A stretch of 59,412 nucleotides of DNA from Rhodoferax sp. (GCA_020048895.1 JAIFLV010000017.1:1-59412); one strand, 5' to 3'; shown: positions 48,382 through 57,247, counted from the stretch's first letter. The notes: generated by a model from the letters alone, not told the origin. Numbers and translations are program-made.

Positions 48382-48573
48382 ATGAAACAATTCTCCAAAT
48401 GCCTTTACGTTCGTAGCGACTGCGCGACCATTTACTACCGTCGTCGCATCCCCCAGACCATTCGAGAGGCATATCCTCAAGAGCAAGAGGCAGTCAACGA
48501 GTGCCTGCACACGTCCGACAGGCGACTTGCTGTGGAATTGCGAGACGCTATCAATGTTCGTGTAAGCGCTTGA
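48382..48573 (+). pseudogene. Truncated tyrosine integrase (N-terminal 63 aa only)
   Basis: The product (MKQFSKCLYVRSDCATIYYR, then RRIPQTIREAYP) matches the N-terminal DUF6538-type segment that begins many site-specific integrases of islands. The catalytic domain is absent, so this is a remnant. It starts 114 bp after tRNA-His in the same direction, as expected for an integrase next to its attachment site, and it ends 48 bp before the left arm of the 26-bp inverted repeat. Confidence 0.7.
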
Positions 48574-48620
48574 TTCTCCCTCCGGGTTGTGACGTCTCAG
48601 AGGGCGTTTTGTCTTTGAAG

Positions 48621-48646
48621 GGGTTTTACTACGCTGTTGGCCCAAG
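48621..48646 (+). repeat. Left arm of a perfect 26-bp inverted repeat
   Basis: The sequence begins GGGTTTTACTACGCTG and ends GTTGGCCCAAG. Its exact reverse complement is at 50621-50646. The 2-kb segment between carries hipBA. TTGAAG lies directly outside on the left (48615-48620) and 2 bp outside the right arm (50649-50654). Confidence 0.9.
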
Positions 48647-48872
48647 AATTGCCAGAAAGGTAGCATTGGCGTGGGTTAGCGACCGATTGAGGCGTGCCCA
48701 TAGACGATTTTTGGACCCATTTCGTGGGGTGAAAAGTGCGTGAGCGACTCACGCTATCGAATGTTTCACTGTCTGTTATCGCTCTTTTTAGAACGCTTAT
48801 GAAAGACAAATGCTCTCATAGGAGCGCTTGTTGAAAATATTGTGCCAATAAGCTACAATTACTCTAATTTGG

Positions 48873-48893
48873 ACGCTTGTGAACTTCAAGCGT
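48873..48893 (+). promoter_or_regulatory. Palindromic operator candidate of the hipBA operon
   Basis: ACGCTTG-TGAACTT-CAAGCGT, perfect 7-bp arms with a 7-nt centre. Similar half-sites (AACGCTTATGA near 48792, AGCGCTTGTTGA near 48823 and the CGTTCTTATGAG overlap) lie within the preceding 100 bp. HipB-type antitoxins bind repeated palindromes in their own promoter. Confidence 0.55.
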
Positions 48894-48911
48894 TCTTATG
48901 AGGAGTCTTCC

Positions 48912-49238
48912 TTGGCCATCACCACAAATCTAGCTGTAGACCGAGCTCTCAAAGCGTTGGGCCGGAACATCGAGCTCGCCCGACGGCGACGCGGTCTTTC
49001 CCAAGCCGATTTGGCGTCTCGCATGAGCGTCTCGGTTAGCACGGTGCGTCGACTGGAGGACGGTCATCCTGGAACAGCACTCACCTACTTGGCCAGCGCG
49101 CTGCAGGTTTTTGGTGATTTGGAAAAGCTGAACCTCCTTTTGGATACACCGACCGACTCCGTCGGGCTTGCGCTGATGGACGCAGAACTCCCTTCTCGCG
49201 TTTACAGCAAGCGTCGTAAGACACCCAAAGCATTTTGA
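48912..49238 (+). CDS. hipB: HipB-like antitoxin, XRE-family HTH
   Basis: 108 residues from the TTG at 48912, which has AGGAG 6 nt upstream. An in-frame GTG at 48879 lies inside the operator palindrome and is less likely. The XRE helix-turn-helix is clear at about residues 15-70 (IELARRRRGLSQADLASRMS, VSTVRRLEDG). It would bind the operator and neutralise the HipA-like kinase encoded 15 bp downstream. The basic tail (YSKRRKTPKAF) may contact DNA or toxin. Confidence 0.85.
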   Translation: MAITTNLAVDRALKALGRNIELARRRRGLSQADLASRMSVSVSTVRRLEDGHPGTALTYLASALQVFGDLEKLNLLLDTPTDSVGLALMDAELPSRVYSKRRKTPKAF

Positions 49239-49253
49239 AGGCCTATTCGCAAT

Positions 49254-50561
49254 ATGGCGACTAAAGCAAGTGCCTCGGCACTAAACATGAAAACGGAATT
49301 GGATGCGTGTCTGGGAAAGGCCGGCACACCCGTGGGTAGACTCGTTTTTGTGCGAAACGGACCTCGAGTATTCACGCAGTTCGCCTACTTCCAGGATTGG
49401 CTCGACCACGCGGACACGTTCAACGTATCTCCGGACCTCTCGGCTACGCCGGGCTACCAAACCCGCAAGCCTGCGACGAAGGAAGACTCGGTTTTCTTTC
49501 TTGCACTCGGAGACACCGAGCCAGACGCGTGGGGTCGTCGTGTCATCGCTCGCACGCATGCCAAGCGCCGCGAGGACAACCCGACGCTGGGTGCCTTGAC
49601 CGAGCTCGACTATCTTTGCGCAGTCGATGATTTCAGCCGCATGGGTGCGCTGCGCTTGCGTAATTCTGAAGGTGCGTACCTAGAGTCCGTACCTGCTGAC
49701 AGGCGAGCCACGCCGCCAATGCTCGAGCTCGAGAAAATGCTCTCATCTTCTCGAGCAGTCGAACTGGGCAAGGAAACCGCCCAGGATTTGGCCTATCTGC
49801 GAGGCAAAGGTACCTCTCTTGGAGGAATGCGCCCGAAATGCAGCATCCTGGACGAGGAGGGCTACCTGGCATTGGGTAAGTTCCCGAGCATCAAGGACGA
49901 ACGTAATGTGACCCGTGCGGAGGTGCTGGCGCTCAAGTTGGCGGACATGGCGGGTATCAACTCCGCGAAGGCCCATGTGTCGGTGGTTCAAGGCACTCCC
50001 GTGGCGGTCATCCGGCGATTTGACCGCACCCCCGACGACGCACGGATTCCGTACATGTCAGGCGCCACGTTACTTCAAACGAATCGACAGGAGGACCACG
50101 CCTACACCGAGGTACTCGCGGTGATGAAAGGGGTCTGTTCGAACTACGTCGACGATGCCCGAGAATTGTGGCAACGTCAGGTGTTCAACCACCTCATCAC
50201 CAATGTCGACGACCACCTCCAAAACATTGGCTTCCTCTATGTGGGCAGCAACCAGTGGCAACTCTCGCCTGCGTTCGACGTCAACCCAATGCCAGACAAG
50301 GACCGCGAGTCCAAAACCTGGCTGAGTGAAGATACCGGCCCCATTACAAGCATGCCTCAATTGCTGGGGCAAGCCTCCCAGTTCGCGTTGACCAGTGAGC
50401 AAGCGTTGGCAATCGTGCGCGAACTGGTGGTGGCAGTTTTGCAATGGCGCGCGGTAGGTCAGTCTGCGGACGTTGGCATGACGATGCAAGAGCTCAACGA
50501 GTTTGCGCCGGCGTTCGAGCATTCAAGCTTGGTAGAGGCCAAGAAATTGGCTGGCCTCTAG
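49254..50561 (+). CDS. hipA: HipA-like Ser/Thr kinase toxin
   Basis: 435 residues. The HipA-N subdomain is followed by the G-loop (about 182-195, KGTSLGGMRPKCSILD), the Lys-bearing strand KFPSIKDE and the catalytic loop near 312-324 (FNHLITNVDDHLQNIGFLY) with the DFG-like Asp in LSPAFDVNPMP. All kinase residues look intact, so it is probably active. HipA proteins phosphorylate GltX or other aminoacyl-tRNA synthetases and cause growth arrest. The target here is unknown. It is co-transcribed with hipB. Confidence 0.88.
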   Translation: MATKASASALNMKTELDACLGKAGTPVGRLVFVRNGPRVFTQFAYFQDWLDHADTFNVSPDLSATPGYQTRKPATKEDSVFFLALGDTEPDAWGRRVIARTHAKRREDNPTLGALTELDYLCAVDDFSRMGALRLRNSEGAYLESVPADRRATPPMLELEKMLSSSRAVELGKETAQDLAYLRGKGTSLGGMRPKCSILDEEGYLALGKFPSIKDERNVTRAEVLALKLADMAGINSAKAHVSVVQGTPVAVIRRFDRTPDDARIPYMSGATLLQTNRQEDHAYTEVLAVMKGVCSNYVDDARELWQRQVFNHLITNVDDHLQNIGFLYVGSNQWQLSPAFDVNPMPDKDRESKTWLSEDTGPITSMPQLLGQASQFALTSEQALAIVRELVVAVLQWRAVGQSADVGMTMQELNEFAPAFEHSSLVEAKKLAGL

Positions 50562-50620
50562 GACCGGTGCCACACTTGCCAATGCGCGGCCGGCGCGTCT
50601 TTCCCGGCTCTGTTACATCC

Positions 50621-50646
50621 CTTGGGCCAACAGCGTAGTAAAACCC
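50621..50646 (-). repeat. Right arm of the 26-bp inverted repeat
   Basis: Reverse complement of 48621-48646 with no mismatch. It lies 60 bp after the hipA stop. No transposase lies between the arms. Confidence 0.9.
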
Positions 50647-50689
50647 GGTTGAAGTGCCTGAGCCAGAGAGCTGCCATCGACCGGTCTAC

Positions 50690-50932
50690 CTAATTCCTAC
50701 CAATGTGCTCGTCGCATACCCGCCTGACTTCAGACCCCTTGCCGTTTTCGTCACAAGACAGGACAAATCTGCCCCGGATGCCGCCAGTTGTGACAAATGG
50801 CTTGAGTAGCAGCGCGGGGAACTGGATCGTGGTTCCATCGGTGCATTTCGCAATGACCTTATTCACGCTGCCTCGGTAGTACTGAAGGTACTCCTGCGCG
50901 GAAAGGTTGATGCTGAATTCAAAGTGGTTCAT
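50690..50932 (-). CDS. DUF2835 family protein
   Basis: 80 residues. It matches the family pattern: FEFSINLSAQEYLQYYRGSV, VIAKCTDGTTIQFPALLLKP, then FVTTGGIRGRFVLSCDENGK. A small PilZ-like beta protein of unknown role found widely in gamma- and betaproteobacteria. It is a normal chromosomal gene marking the right side of the hipBA insertion. Confidence 0.85.
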   Translation of the reverse strand: MNHFEFSINLSAQEYLQYYRGSVNKVIAKCTDGTTIQFPALLLKPFVTTGGIRGRFVLSCDENGKGSEVRRVCDEHIGRN

Positions 50933-50940
50933 CTAGGGCG

Positions 50941-51189
50941 CTAGGTGAAGTTCAAGTCCATCTCATCCGGCATATCGCCCAAGGCCGCGTCAATACCCGC
51001 CAAAGCTTCCAGCGACCCCATAGGGATATCGATGTCCCCCTTTGACGAAACATCAAACTCACGCGGATTGATCCGAATGCTCCTGGCTCCGTATATCTTG
51101 CTGGCTTGCTCACTGAAGTGCCGCACACGGACGGTACCCATATCGGCAAGGCTTCCCACATTCACTTGGACTTTATTCGTCGTGGTCAT
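50941..51189 (-). CDS. Hypothetical protein (82 aa), possible partner of the DUF6516-like toxin
   Basis: An acidic protein (MTTTNKVQVNVGSLADMGTV ... DMPDEMDLNFT) without the XRE HTH that DUF6516 (TumE) antitoxins usually have. Its start overlaps the DUF6516-like gene end by 17 bp, so it is translationally coupled, in toxin-then-antitoxin order. It is followed 8 bp later by DUF2835. Function unknown. Confidence 0.5.
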   Translation of the reverse strand: MTTTNKVQVNVGSLADMGTVRVRHFSEQASKIYGARSIRINPREFDVSSKGDIDIPMGSLEALAGIDAALGDMPDEMDLNFT

Positions 51190-51403
51190 TTCTTATCCTT
51201 TCCACATCGGCCAGAAAATCAGCCGCCATTGTTTCAACGTCGATAAATTTATATCGCGTTTCTACATCCCTGATGTGCTTATGGTCGCCTTTGCCACTTT
51301 CGTTGTCGTAACCCGCAATGCGCCCGTCCGGCTCGCCACAAAACAGGCTGTACTTCAGCCCATGAGGCCGTTCTGGGGTAGAGCCCTTCCATTGCGTGTT
51401 CAC
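51173..51403 (-). pseudogene. N-terminally truncated DUF6516 (TumE-like) toxin
   Basis: The C-terminal family core is clear: GLKYSLFCGEPDGRIAGYDN, ESGKGDHKHIRDVETRYKF, then a TMAADFLADVERI helix. Full members have about 100-110 residues and start about 25-30 residues earlier. Here a TAG lies just upstream (RRWEDV then the GTG) and no start with good spacing is seen, so the gene is probably broken. The family is a ribonuclease-type toxin. Confidence 0.55.
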
Positions 51404-51508
51404 ATCCTCCCAGCGCCTCTATGCACGTGACGGATTGAGTCTTCTCTGTGTCAGTTGGGCAAGCAACCAGGCCCCAGAAGTTGGGTTCAAATTTCAGGGT
51501 GAGTGAAA

Positions 51509-53668
51509 TCACTGGAAGAATCGAAACGCGTTTCGGCCGGACGCTTTTGCGCTGTACATCGCCGAGTCGGCCTGACGCAGCACTTCCTGCTGGCTCGCTT
51601 CGCCATTTCCAAACAGTGCAATTCCAACGCTTGCACCGCAGCAGTGCTGAAACATGGCATCGGTCTGTGCAGCCGGGTTGACCGGAAGAAAGAAAGGTTC
51701 CGACAGCGAGAGTCGAACCTTCTCGGCTACCAGTTCAGCCTGACTTTTTGCTCTTTCCTTATCATTGCTGAGGTCTGCAAGCATCAGTACAAACTCATCA
51801 CCACCGAAGCGTCCGACCGCATCCATATCGCGTGTGCCGCGCTTGAGCCGCAGGGCCACCTCGATCAATAGCAGATCTCCTATTTCATGGCCATACTTGT
51901 CATTCAGCGGCTTAAAGTTGTCGAGGTCCAGGAAGATCACTGCCCCGTACTGACCAGTGCGATTGGTCGCAGAAATGGCTTGCCCCAGTCTGTCAAGCCA
52001 AAGTCGCCGATTTGCGAGCTTGGTTAAAGGATCATAGAAAGCCAATTGCTCCAGCCGGTCCTCCATTTCCTCCTGGTTGGTAATGTCACGCACGATGCTG
52101 ATTGCAGTATCTTGGGTGGAGCTGGCCACTCGTGCCTCAAACCACCGATCCTTCCCCTCTACGTCCAAAGAGTACTTCAGTTCTTGGACTGTTCGTGTAT
52201 CCAGCGCCTTGCCAATGGCATCGAGAAATCTATCGGCCAACGATGAAGGCAATACATGCCTTACGGTTTGACCAATCAGATCGTTGGGCGGAGCAAAGAG
52301 ATGTGCACTTTCAGCGGTCTCAACAGCAAGGTAGGTGCCGTCTCTGTGATTGGCAAGAATAAGGTCTGGGATGGCACTGATCAGGGCACGATTCTCGTCT
52401 AGCGCCCTGCGAAGTTCGACATCCGCCAACTTGCGCTCGGTAATGTCGGTGTTGGTGCCCACCAGTCGCAAAGCTCTGCCGTAGGCATCGCGTGAAACTA
52501 CCATCCCTCGGCCCTGAATCCATCGATAGGTTCCATCCTTGGCCTGCATCCGAAAGTCCACCGTCGCAGAAGCAGTCACCCGATCAATATGCTCGTCAAG
52601 GGCCTTCTTCACCGTGGGCATGTCCTCTGGATGAACCCGCTTGACCCACTCTTCAGAGTTTCCCTGGATTTCATCATCCGTATGTCCAAGCATTTCCTTC
52701 CAACGCCTCGAAAAAGTAGCTTGGCCGCTCTGGATATTCCAGTCCCAAACTCCGTCTCCCGAGCCTTCAAGAGCAAACTTCCAGCGCTCTTCGCTCTCCG
52801 CCATAGCCCGGGACATTTCAACGCGGGACGTAATGTCAGCGAGGATGACGCGAACCTCCTCGATGTCGTCAAGCCCCATTACTTTCGAAGCGGACAAATG
52901 GATCCACTTTTCCCGATCAGCCTGACCAGCCAGACGCACATCACATGACTGCGGCTCCTGGGTCGCAAGAAGTCTCTTGAGCAAAGAGAAGAACTTGGGT
53001 GCGTCATCCCTATGGACAAAGCGAGACAAGGAGAGGTTGAGCAGGTCAGGTTTTTGCATGCCAAGTATTGATGCCGCCGCTAGATTGGCTTGCCAGATAA
53101 GCCCCTTGCGGCTGATCGTGCAATACCCTATCGGAGCCTCTTCGTACAGAGCGATGTACTTGATGCGCGCATTGTCAATTGCTAGCTGCGTCTTGCGCAA
53201 CTCATCGTTCTGCATCTCCAGCTCAACCTGGTGAATGTGAAGACTCTCTTCCACCTCTGCGTACTTGGTCACGTCTGTCACGGTCATCAGATGGCAATTG
53301 ACGCCATCGTCTGTGGTGATGGGCACCGTTGCCTGCCTCACCGTCAATGGAGACCCATCGCTTCGCCGCGCCATCCACTCCGCCTCACCGGTTGCGACAG
53401 TGGGGCCATCTGGAGTTGCCGCCAGGAGACATTGCCAATCATCCCTGGGAAAAATCACCCCAACTGCCTTTCCGGTCAGTTCCCCGCTGGTGTGTCCAAA
53501 CAGGGCGCAAAAAGCTGGATTTACATCACTGAATGCTCCATTCGGGTCAAGCACGGCCATGCATACAGGGACCAGACAAAATGTCTGATCAAAGCGCAAC
53601 ACCGATGGGTTTGCCCACAAATTCTTCACATCCGAGTCCTCCCCTTCCACACTATTTTTCTGTGACAC
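51509..53668 (-). CDS. Diguanylate cyclase with four PAS domains
   Basis: 719 residues, no membrane helix. Four PAS segments at about 20-140, 160-275, 285-410 (WKFALEGSGDGVWDWNIQSG with PAC YRWIQGRGMVV) and 420-530. The GGDEF domain ends the protein: GRFGGDEFVLML with GGDEF at 622-626. An I-site RDMD stands five residues before, so product inhibition is likely. The full catalytic signature predicts c-di-GMP synthesis. The ligands of the PAS domains are unknown. No EAL domain. Confidence 0.92.
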   Translation of the reverse strand: MSQKNSVEGEDSDVKNLWANPSVLRFDQTFCLVPVCMAVLDPNGAFSDVNPAFCALFGHTSGELTGKAVGVIFPRDDWQCLLAATPDGPTVATGEAEWMARRSDGSPLTVRQATVPITTDDGVNCHLMTVTDVTKYAEVEESLHIHQVELEMQNDELRKTQLAIDNARIKYIALYEEAPIGYCTISRKGLIWQANLAAASILGMQKPDLLNLSLSRFVHRDDAPKFFSLLKRLLATQEPQSCDVRLAGQADREKWIHLSASKVMGLDDIEEVRVILADITSRVEMSRAMAESEERWKFALEGSGDGVWDWNIQSGQATFSRRWKEMLGHTDDEIQGNSEEWVKRVHPEDMPTVKKALDEHIDRVTASATVDFRMQAKDGTYRWIQGRGMVVSRDAYGRALRLVGTNTDITERKLADVELRRALDENRALISAIPDLILANHRDGTYLAVETAESAHLFAPPNDLIGQTVRHVLPSSLADRFLDAIGKALDTRTVQELKYSLDVEGKDRWFEARVASSTQDTAISIVRDITNQEEMEDRLEQLAFYDPLTKLANRRLWLDRLGQAISATNRTGQYGAVIFLDLDNFKPLNDKYGHEIGDLLLIEVALRLKRGTRDMDAVGRFGGDEFVLMLADLSNDKERAKSQAELVAEKVRLSLSEPFFLPVNPAAQTDAMFQHCCGASVGIALFGNGEASQQEVLRQADSAMYSAKASGRNAFRFFQ

Positions 53669-54078
53669 TGCTGCGAATACGACAGCACAGTAGTCAATCG
53701 CTGACGCTTTGCAATGTTCCGATGGGCGGCGAAAAATTGTTTCTCAACGTCATCAACACTCTCCAACGCCTTCAATTGAGAAACAGCATCGGAAAATCCG
53801 CGCGATTTTTTTCGCCAATAATGCCCCAAAACTTAATAGCCCTGCCCGGACAGGCTATGTAAAAGTACCTAGCATGGGGCTCTAAATTGGAAGCGCTCGT
53901 TGCGTAGCAAGGCGGCTTGGCCCGATGCGGAAAAAATGAAGTAATCAAGGTGCGACTTCGAGCCAACTTGGAGGTAAGAAATATTGACACGTCTTTATGC
54001 GTTACATTACGCAGCGTTGCGCGGTTAAAGCTCACACAATAAGAACTGGCCGGGCCAAGCAATAGGAGCGAATCATCC
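53669..54078. other. 410-bp region without a gene before fcl
   Basis: No supported coding sequence. A short hairpin is at 53836-53862 (ATAGC/GCTAT with CTG/CAG). A TTGACA at 53984-53989 precedes fcl by about 90 bp and may be a -35 element. I see no JUMPstart/ops element. A ribosome site AGGAG lies at 54065-54069 before the fcl start. Confidence 0.5.
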
Positions 54079-55038
54079 ATGGCGGAAAAAATCTACGTGG
54101 CCGGCCACCGTGGCATGGTCGGAAGTGCCATTGTGCGCACACTCATTGGCCAGGGCGTTGCGCCTGAATCAATAGTCCAGCGCACCCATGCGCAGCTGGA
54201 CCTGTGCGACCAGGGGGCCGTCAATGCCTTCTTCGCGCAAGAAAAGCCTACCCAGGTCTACATGGCAGCGGCCAAAGTGGGCGGCATTCATGCCAACAAC
54301 ACCTACCCGGCTGACTTCATTTACGACAACCTCATGGTGCAGGCCAACGTCATCCAGGCGGCCCATGCCCATGGCGTGCAAAAACTGCTGTTCCTGGGCA
54401 GCAGCTGCATCTACCCGCGCCTGGCACCCCAACCCATGGCCGAAGATGCACTCATTACCGGCACCCTGGAGCCCACCAACGAACCCTATGCCATTGCCAA
54501 GATTGCCGGCATCAAACTCTGCGAAAGCTACAACCGCCAGCATGGGCGCGACTACCGCAGCGTCATGCCCACCAACCTCTATGGCCCCGGCGACAACTAC
54601 CACCCCGAAAACAGCCACGTCATCCCGGCGTTGATCCGTCGCTTTCACGAAGCCAAGGCGTCTGGCGCACCCGAAGTTGCCATCTGGGGCACCGGCACAC
54701 CCAAGCGGGAGTTCCTTTACGTGGACGACATGGCCGCCGCCAGCGTGTTCGTCATGAACCTGCCTCTGCCCACCTACCAGGCGTACACCACCCCCATGTG
54801 CAGCCACATCAATGTCGGCTACGGCAGCGATATCACCATTGGCGAAGTAGCAAGGTCGGTGGGTCAGGCCGTGGGGTACCAGGGGAACATCACCTTCGAT
54901 GCCACCAAACCCGACGGCGCCCCGCGCAAATGGATGGACAGCAGCAAACTCAATACCCTGGGCTGGAGCCCAAAGTTCAACTTGCAGCAGGGCCTTGCCA
55001 TTGCGTATGCCGACTTTGTGAAGGGAAAGGCAGTATGA
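54079..55038 (+). CDS. fcl: GDP-L-fucose synthase
   Basis: 319 residues. It converts GDP-4-keto-6-deoxy-mannose to GDP-L-fucose. The NADP Rossmann motif is [18 protein letters not shown]. The short-chain catalytic site shows SSCIYP with Ser and YxxxK in [18 protein letters not shown]. It is normal length for Fcl/WcaG. It overlaps gmd by 4 bp (ATGA), so the product of Gmd is used by Fcl within one operon. Note that here fcl precedes gmd, which is opposite to many operons. Confidence 0.94.
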   Translation: MAEKIYVAGHRGMVGSAIVRTLIGQGVAPESIVQRTHAQLDLCDQGAVNAFFAQEKPTQVYMAAAKVGGIHANNTYPADFIYDNLMVQANVIQAAHAHGVQKLLFLGSSCIYPRLAPQPMAEDALITGTLEPTNEPYAIAKIAGIKLCESYNRQHGRDYRSVMPTNLYGPGDNYHPENSHVIPALIRRFHEAKASGAPEVAIWGTGTPKREFLYVDDMAAASVFVMNLPLPTYQAYTTPMCSHINVGYGSDITIGEVARSVGQAVGYQGNITFDATKPDGAPRKWMDSSKLNTLGWSPKFNLQQGLAIAYADFVKGKAV

Positions 55039-56177
55039 CCGCCACGCAGGGTACCTCCTCCCCCAAAGTCGCCCTCATCACCGGCATCACCGGCCAAGAT
55101 GGCTCATACCTGGCCGAACTGCTGCTTGAAAAAGGCTACATCGTTCACGGCATCAAGCGCCGCTCCAGTTCATTCAACACAGTGCGTGTGGACCACATCT
55201 ACCAAGACCCGCACATTGACAATGCACGCTTCAAGCTGCATTTTGGCGACCTCACTGACACCAGCAACCTCACCCGCATCATCCAGCAGGTGCAACCCGA
55301 CGAAATCTACAATCTGGGCGCCCAAAGCCATGTGGCTGTCAGCTTTGAAAGCCCTGAATACACCGCAGACGTAGACGGCATGGGTGCCCTGCGCATTCTC
55401 GAAGCCATCCGCATCCTGGGGTTTGAGAAGAAGACACGCTTTTACCAGGCCAGTACCAGCGAGCTGTATGGCCTGGTGCAGGAAATCCCGCAAAAGGAAA
55501 CCACACCGTTTTACCCCCGCAGCCCCTACGCCGTGGCCAAGATGTATGCGTACTGGATTACGGTGAACTACCGCGAAGCCTACGGCATCTATGCCTGCAA
55601 TGGCATTCTGTTCAACCACGAAAGCCCGCGCCGAGGTGAAACCTTTGTCACCCGCAAAATCACCCGCGGCATGGCCAACATTGCCCAGGGCCTGGAACAG
55701 TGCCTGTACATGGGCAACATGGACGCCCTGCGCGACTGGGGCCACGCCAAAGACTACGTGCGCATGCAGTGGATGATGCTGCAACAAGACAAGCCACAAG
55801 ACTTTGTCATCGCCACCGGCGTGCAGTACAGCGTGCGCGACTTCATCACCTGGACTGCCAATGCACTGGGCGTTGCCATAGCGTTTGAAGGCCAGGGCGT
55901 GGACGAAGTGGCCAAAGTGGCCACCATTACCGGCAACAACGCACCGGCGCTGAAGGTGGGTGACACCATTGTCAAGATAGACCCCCGCTACTTCCGGCCG
56001 ACCGAAGTGGAAACCCTGCTAGGCGACCCCTCCAAGGCCAAGCAAGACCTGGGCTGGATTCCCGAAATCACCGCGCAAGACATGTGCAAAGAAATGGTTG
56101 CCAATGACCTGACACAGGCCAAGCAACACGCCCTGCTGAAGAAGCATGGCTACGAGGTGAACGTCAGCGTGGAATAG
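55035..56177 (+). CDS. gmd: GDP-mannose 4,6-dehydratase
   Basis: 380 residues from the ATG at 55035 ([10 protein letters not shown]). Catalytic signatures: [20 protein letters not shown] (NADP), STSELYG with the active Thr/Ser/Glu, YxxxK in [12 protein letters not shown], and [19 protein letters not shown]. It makes GDP-4-keto-6-deoxymannose for deoxyhexoses in surface polysaccharide. The start codon overlaps the fcl stop. Confidence 0.95.
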   Translation: MTATQGTSSPKVALITGITGQDGSYLAELLLEKGYIVHGIKRRSSSFNTVRVDHIYQDPHIDNARFKLHFGDLTDTSNLTRIIQQVQPDEIYNLGAQSHVAVSFESPEYTADVDGMGALRILEAIRILGFEKKTRFYQASTSELYGLVQEIPQKETTPFYPRSPYAVAKMYAYWITVNYREAYGIYACNGILFNHESPRRGETFVTRKITRGMANIAQGLEQCLYMGNMDALRDWGHAKDYVRMQWMMLQQDKPQDFVIATGVQYSVRDFITWTANALGVAIAFEGQGVDEVAKVATITGNNAPALKVGDTIVKIDPRYFRPTEVETLLGDPSKAKQDLGWIPEITAQDMCKEMVANDLTQAKQHALLKKHGYEVNVSVE

Positions 56178-56260
56178 GTGCACAAATGTCCAATATGCAT
56201 GGGTAATTTGGACTAATCGTTAACAAATCGAACCTCGCCATACAGGCCTCAGCCCTGGAA

Positions 56261-56446
56261 TTGCCATTCCGAGGTCGCAGATGGGCTAAACCGACACAAG
56301 CGCGGCCCGTCGCCACGGAAGACTCCCAAATTGCCGGCATTGGCATGGCGGCTGCGCTCACGCTGGCCACGCGCAACACCAAAGACTTTGACAACATTAC
56401 GGGCCTCGCCCTGGTGAGTCCCTGGCAAGCGCCGTCTACCCTGTGA
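56261..56446 (+). pseudogene. VapC/PIN-domain toxin C-terminal remnant
   Basis: Reading from about 56308 gives PVATEDSQIAGIGMAAALTL followed by ATRNTKDFDNITGLALVSPW, the usual C-terminus of a PIN-domain RNase (VapC), including the catalytic-site Asp-Gln segment and NTKDF. The N-terminal two thirds and the antitoxin are missing, so it is inactive. It lies just after gmd and just before the first 90-bp repeat. Confidence 0.65.
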
Positions 56447-56490
56447 ATTGCGCACCAGCACTACAACGCTGCCACAGCAGCAGCCGTTAG

Positions 56491-56580
56491 GCATCATTTA
56501 TGCCCCCAGCGCCCGTACTACTACACCCCCCCACCGTTGCGCCCACCCCGTCCAGAGCAGTTTCCCCCAGTCCAATACGG
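56491..56580. repeat. 90-bp direct repeat, left copy
   Basis: The first copy begins GCATCATTTATGCCCCCAGC and ends CCCCCAGTCCAATACGG. It differs from the copy at 57307-57395 by two substitutions and one base in a C-run. Copies are 816 bp apart, with the RelE/BrnA-type pair between them. Confidence 0.9.
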
Positions 56581-56617
56581 CAAGCAGCGCAGTGTTTGGA
56601 GGTGGTGGATATCAGTG

Positions 56618-56646
56618 TTTACCGTTAAATTATTTGGAGTTACAAT
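56618..56646 (+). promoter_or_regulatory. Promoter candidate of the RelE/BrnA-type module
   Basis: TTTACC at 56618-56623 and TACAAT at 56641-56646 with a 17-bp spacer. The predicted transcript start would be near 56653, at the first codon (GTG) of the toxin gene, so the message could be almost leaderless. Confidence 0.45.
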
Positions 56647-56652
56647 TAAAGT

Positions 56653-56964
56653 GTGTTGGCCACCATTGAAACACCCATCTTCCAGCGTATGTCTCAAGGT
56701 GTTTGGAGCGAGCCTGAGCGGGAAGCGTTTATCACCTTCATCAGCGAAAACCCGCTTGCAGGTGACGTTATCCCCGGCGCCGGCAATTTGCGCAAGGTCC
56801 GTTGGAAGCGCGATGGCATGGGCAAAAGTGGCGGTGCGCGGGTGATCTATTACCTGCGGCTTGCCAGCGGCGAGGTGGTGCTGGTTGCTGTGTACGCCAA
56901 GGCCAAGTTTGACAATATGCCGGTCGAAGTTTTGAAGTCATGGAAGGAGGCCTACGATGCCTAA
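56653..56964 (+). CDS. RelE-like toxin of a type II toxin-antitoxin system
   Basis: 103 residues from a GTG; the early residues MLATIETPIFQR fit family starts, so a later ATG at 56689 is less likely. It contains the RelE/HigB2-type core: NPLAGDVIPGAGNLRKVRW, then SGGARVIYYLRLASGEVVLV and a C-terminal KAKFDNMPVEVLKSWKEAY helix. Such enzymes cleave mRNA on the ribosome. It overlaps the antitoxin gene by 8 bp. Confidence 0.82.
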   Translation: MLATIETPIFQRMSQGVWSEPEREAFITFISENPLAGDVIPGAGNLRKVRWKRDGMGKSGGARVIYYLRLASGEVVLVAVYAKAKFDNMPVEVLKSWKEAYDA

Positions 56965-57247
56965 AGTCAAAATGGACGATGAGATGGCGGCCTTTGCCGC
57001 CGATGTGCGCGAATCCATTGCGCAAGCCAAACGGGGAGAATCTGCGCGTGTTCACACGCCCTCCGCCATAGCCGCCTACAAGGCGCGTGGCCGACCTGTG
57101 GGCAGTACCAAAGACGATGCCAAGCAAGCAGTTACGGTGCGTTACAGCCCCGATGTGCTTGCGGCCTTCCGTGCGACCGGTGCCGGCTGGCAAACTCGTA
57201 TGAATGATGCCTTGAAAGAGTGGCTGCAAACACACTCGCCCGTGTGA
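56957..57247 (+). CDS. BrnA-like antitoxin
   Basis: 96 residues. The C-terminal YSPDVLAAFRATGAGWQTRM-NDALKEWL block is the BrnA/COG3514 ribbon-helix-helix signature. The N-terminal half is charged (DDEMAAFAADVRESIAQAKR). It presumably neutralises the RelE-like protein and binds the operator. The toxin is of RelE/HigB2 type and not a recognisable BrnT, so this is a hybrid pairing. Confidence 0.8.
   Translation: MPKVKMDDEMAAFAADVRESIAQAKRGESARVHTPSAIAAYKARGRPVGSTKDDAKQAVTVRYSPDVLAAFRATGAGWQTRMNDALKEWLQTHSPV

Noticed and set aside
53669..54078. JUMPstart/ops element before the polysaccharide genes
   Set aside because: GGCGGTAG was searched for by eye in the leader and not found.
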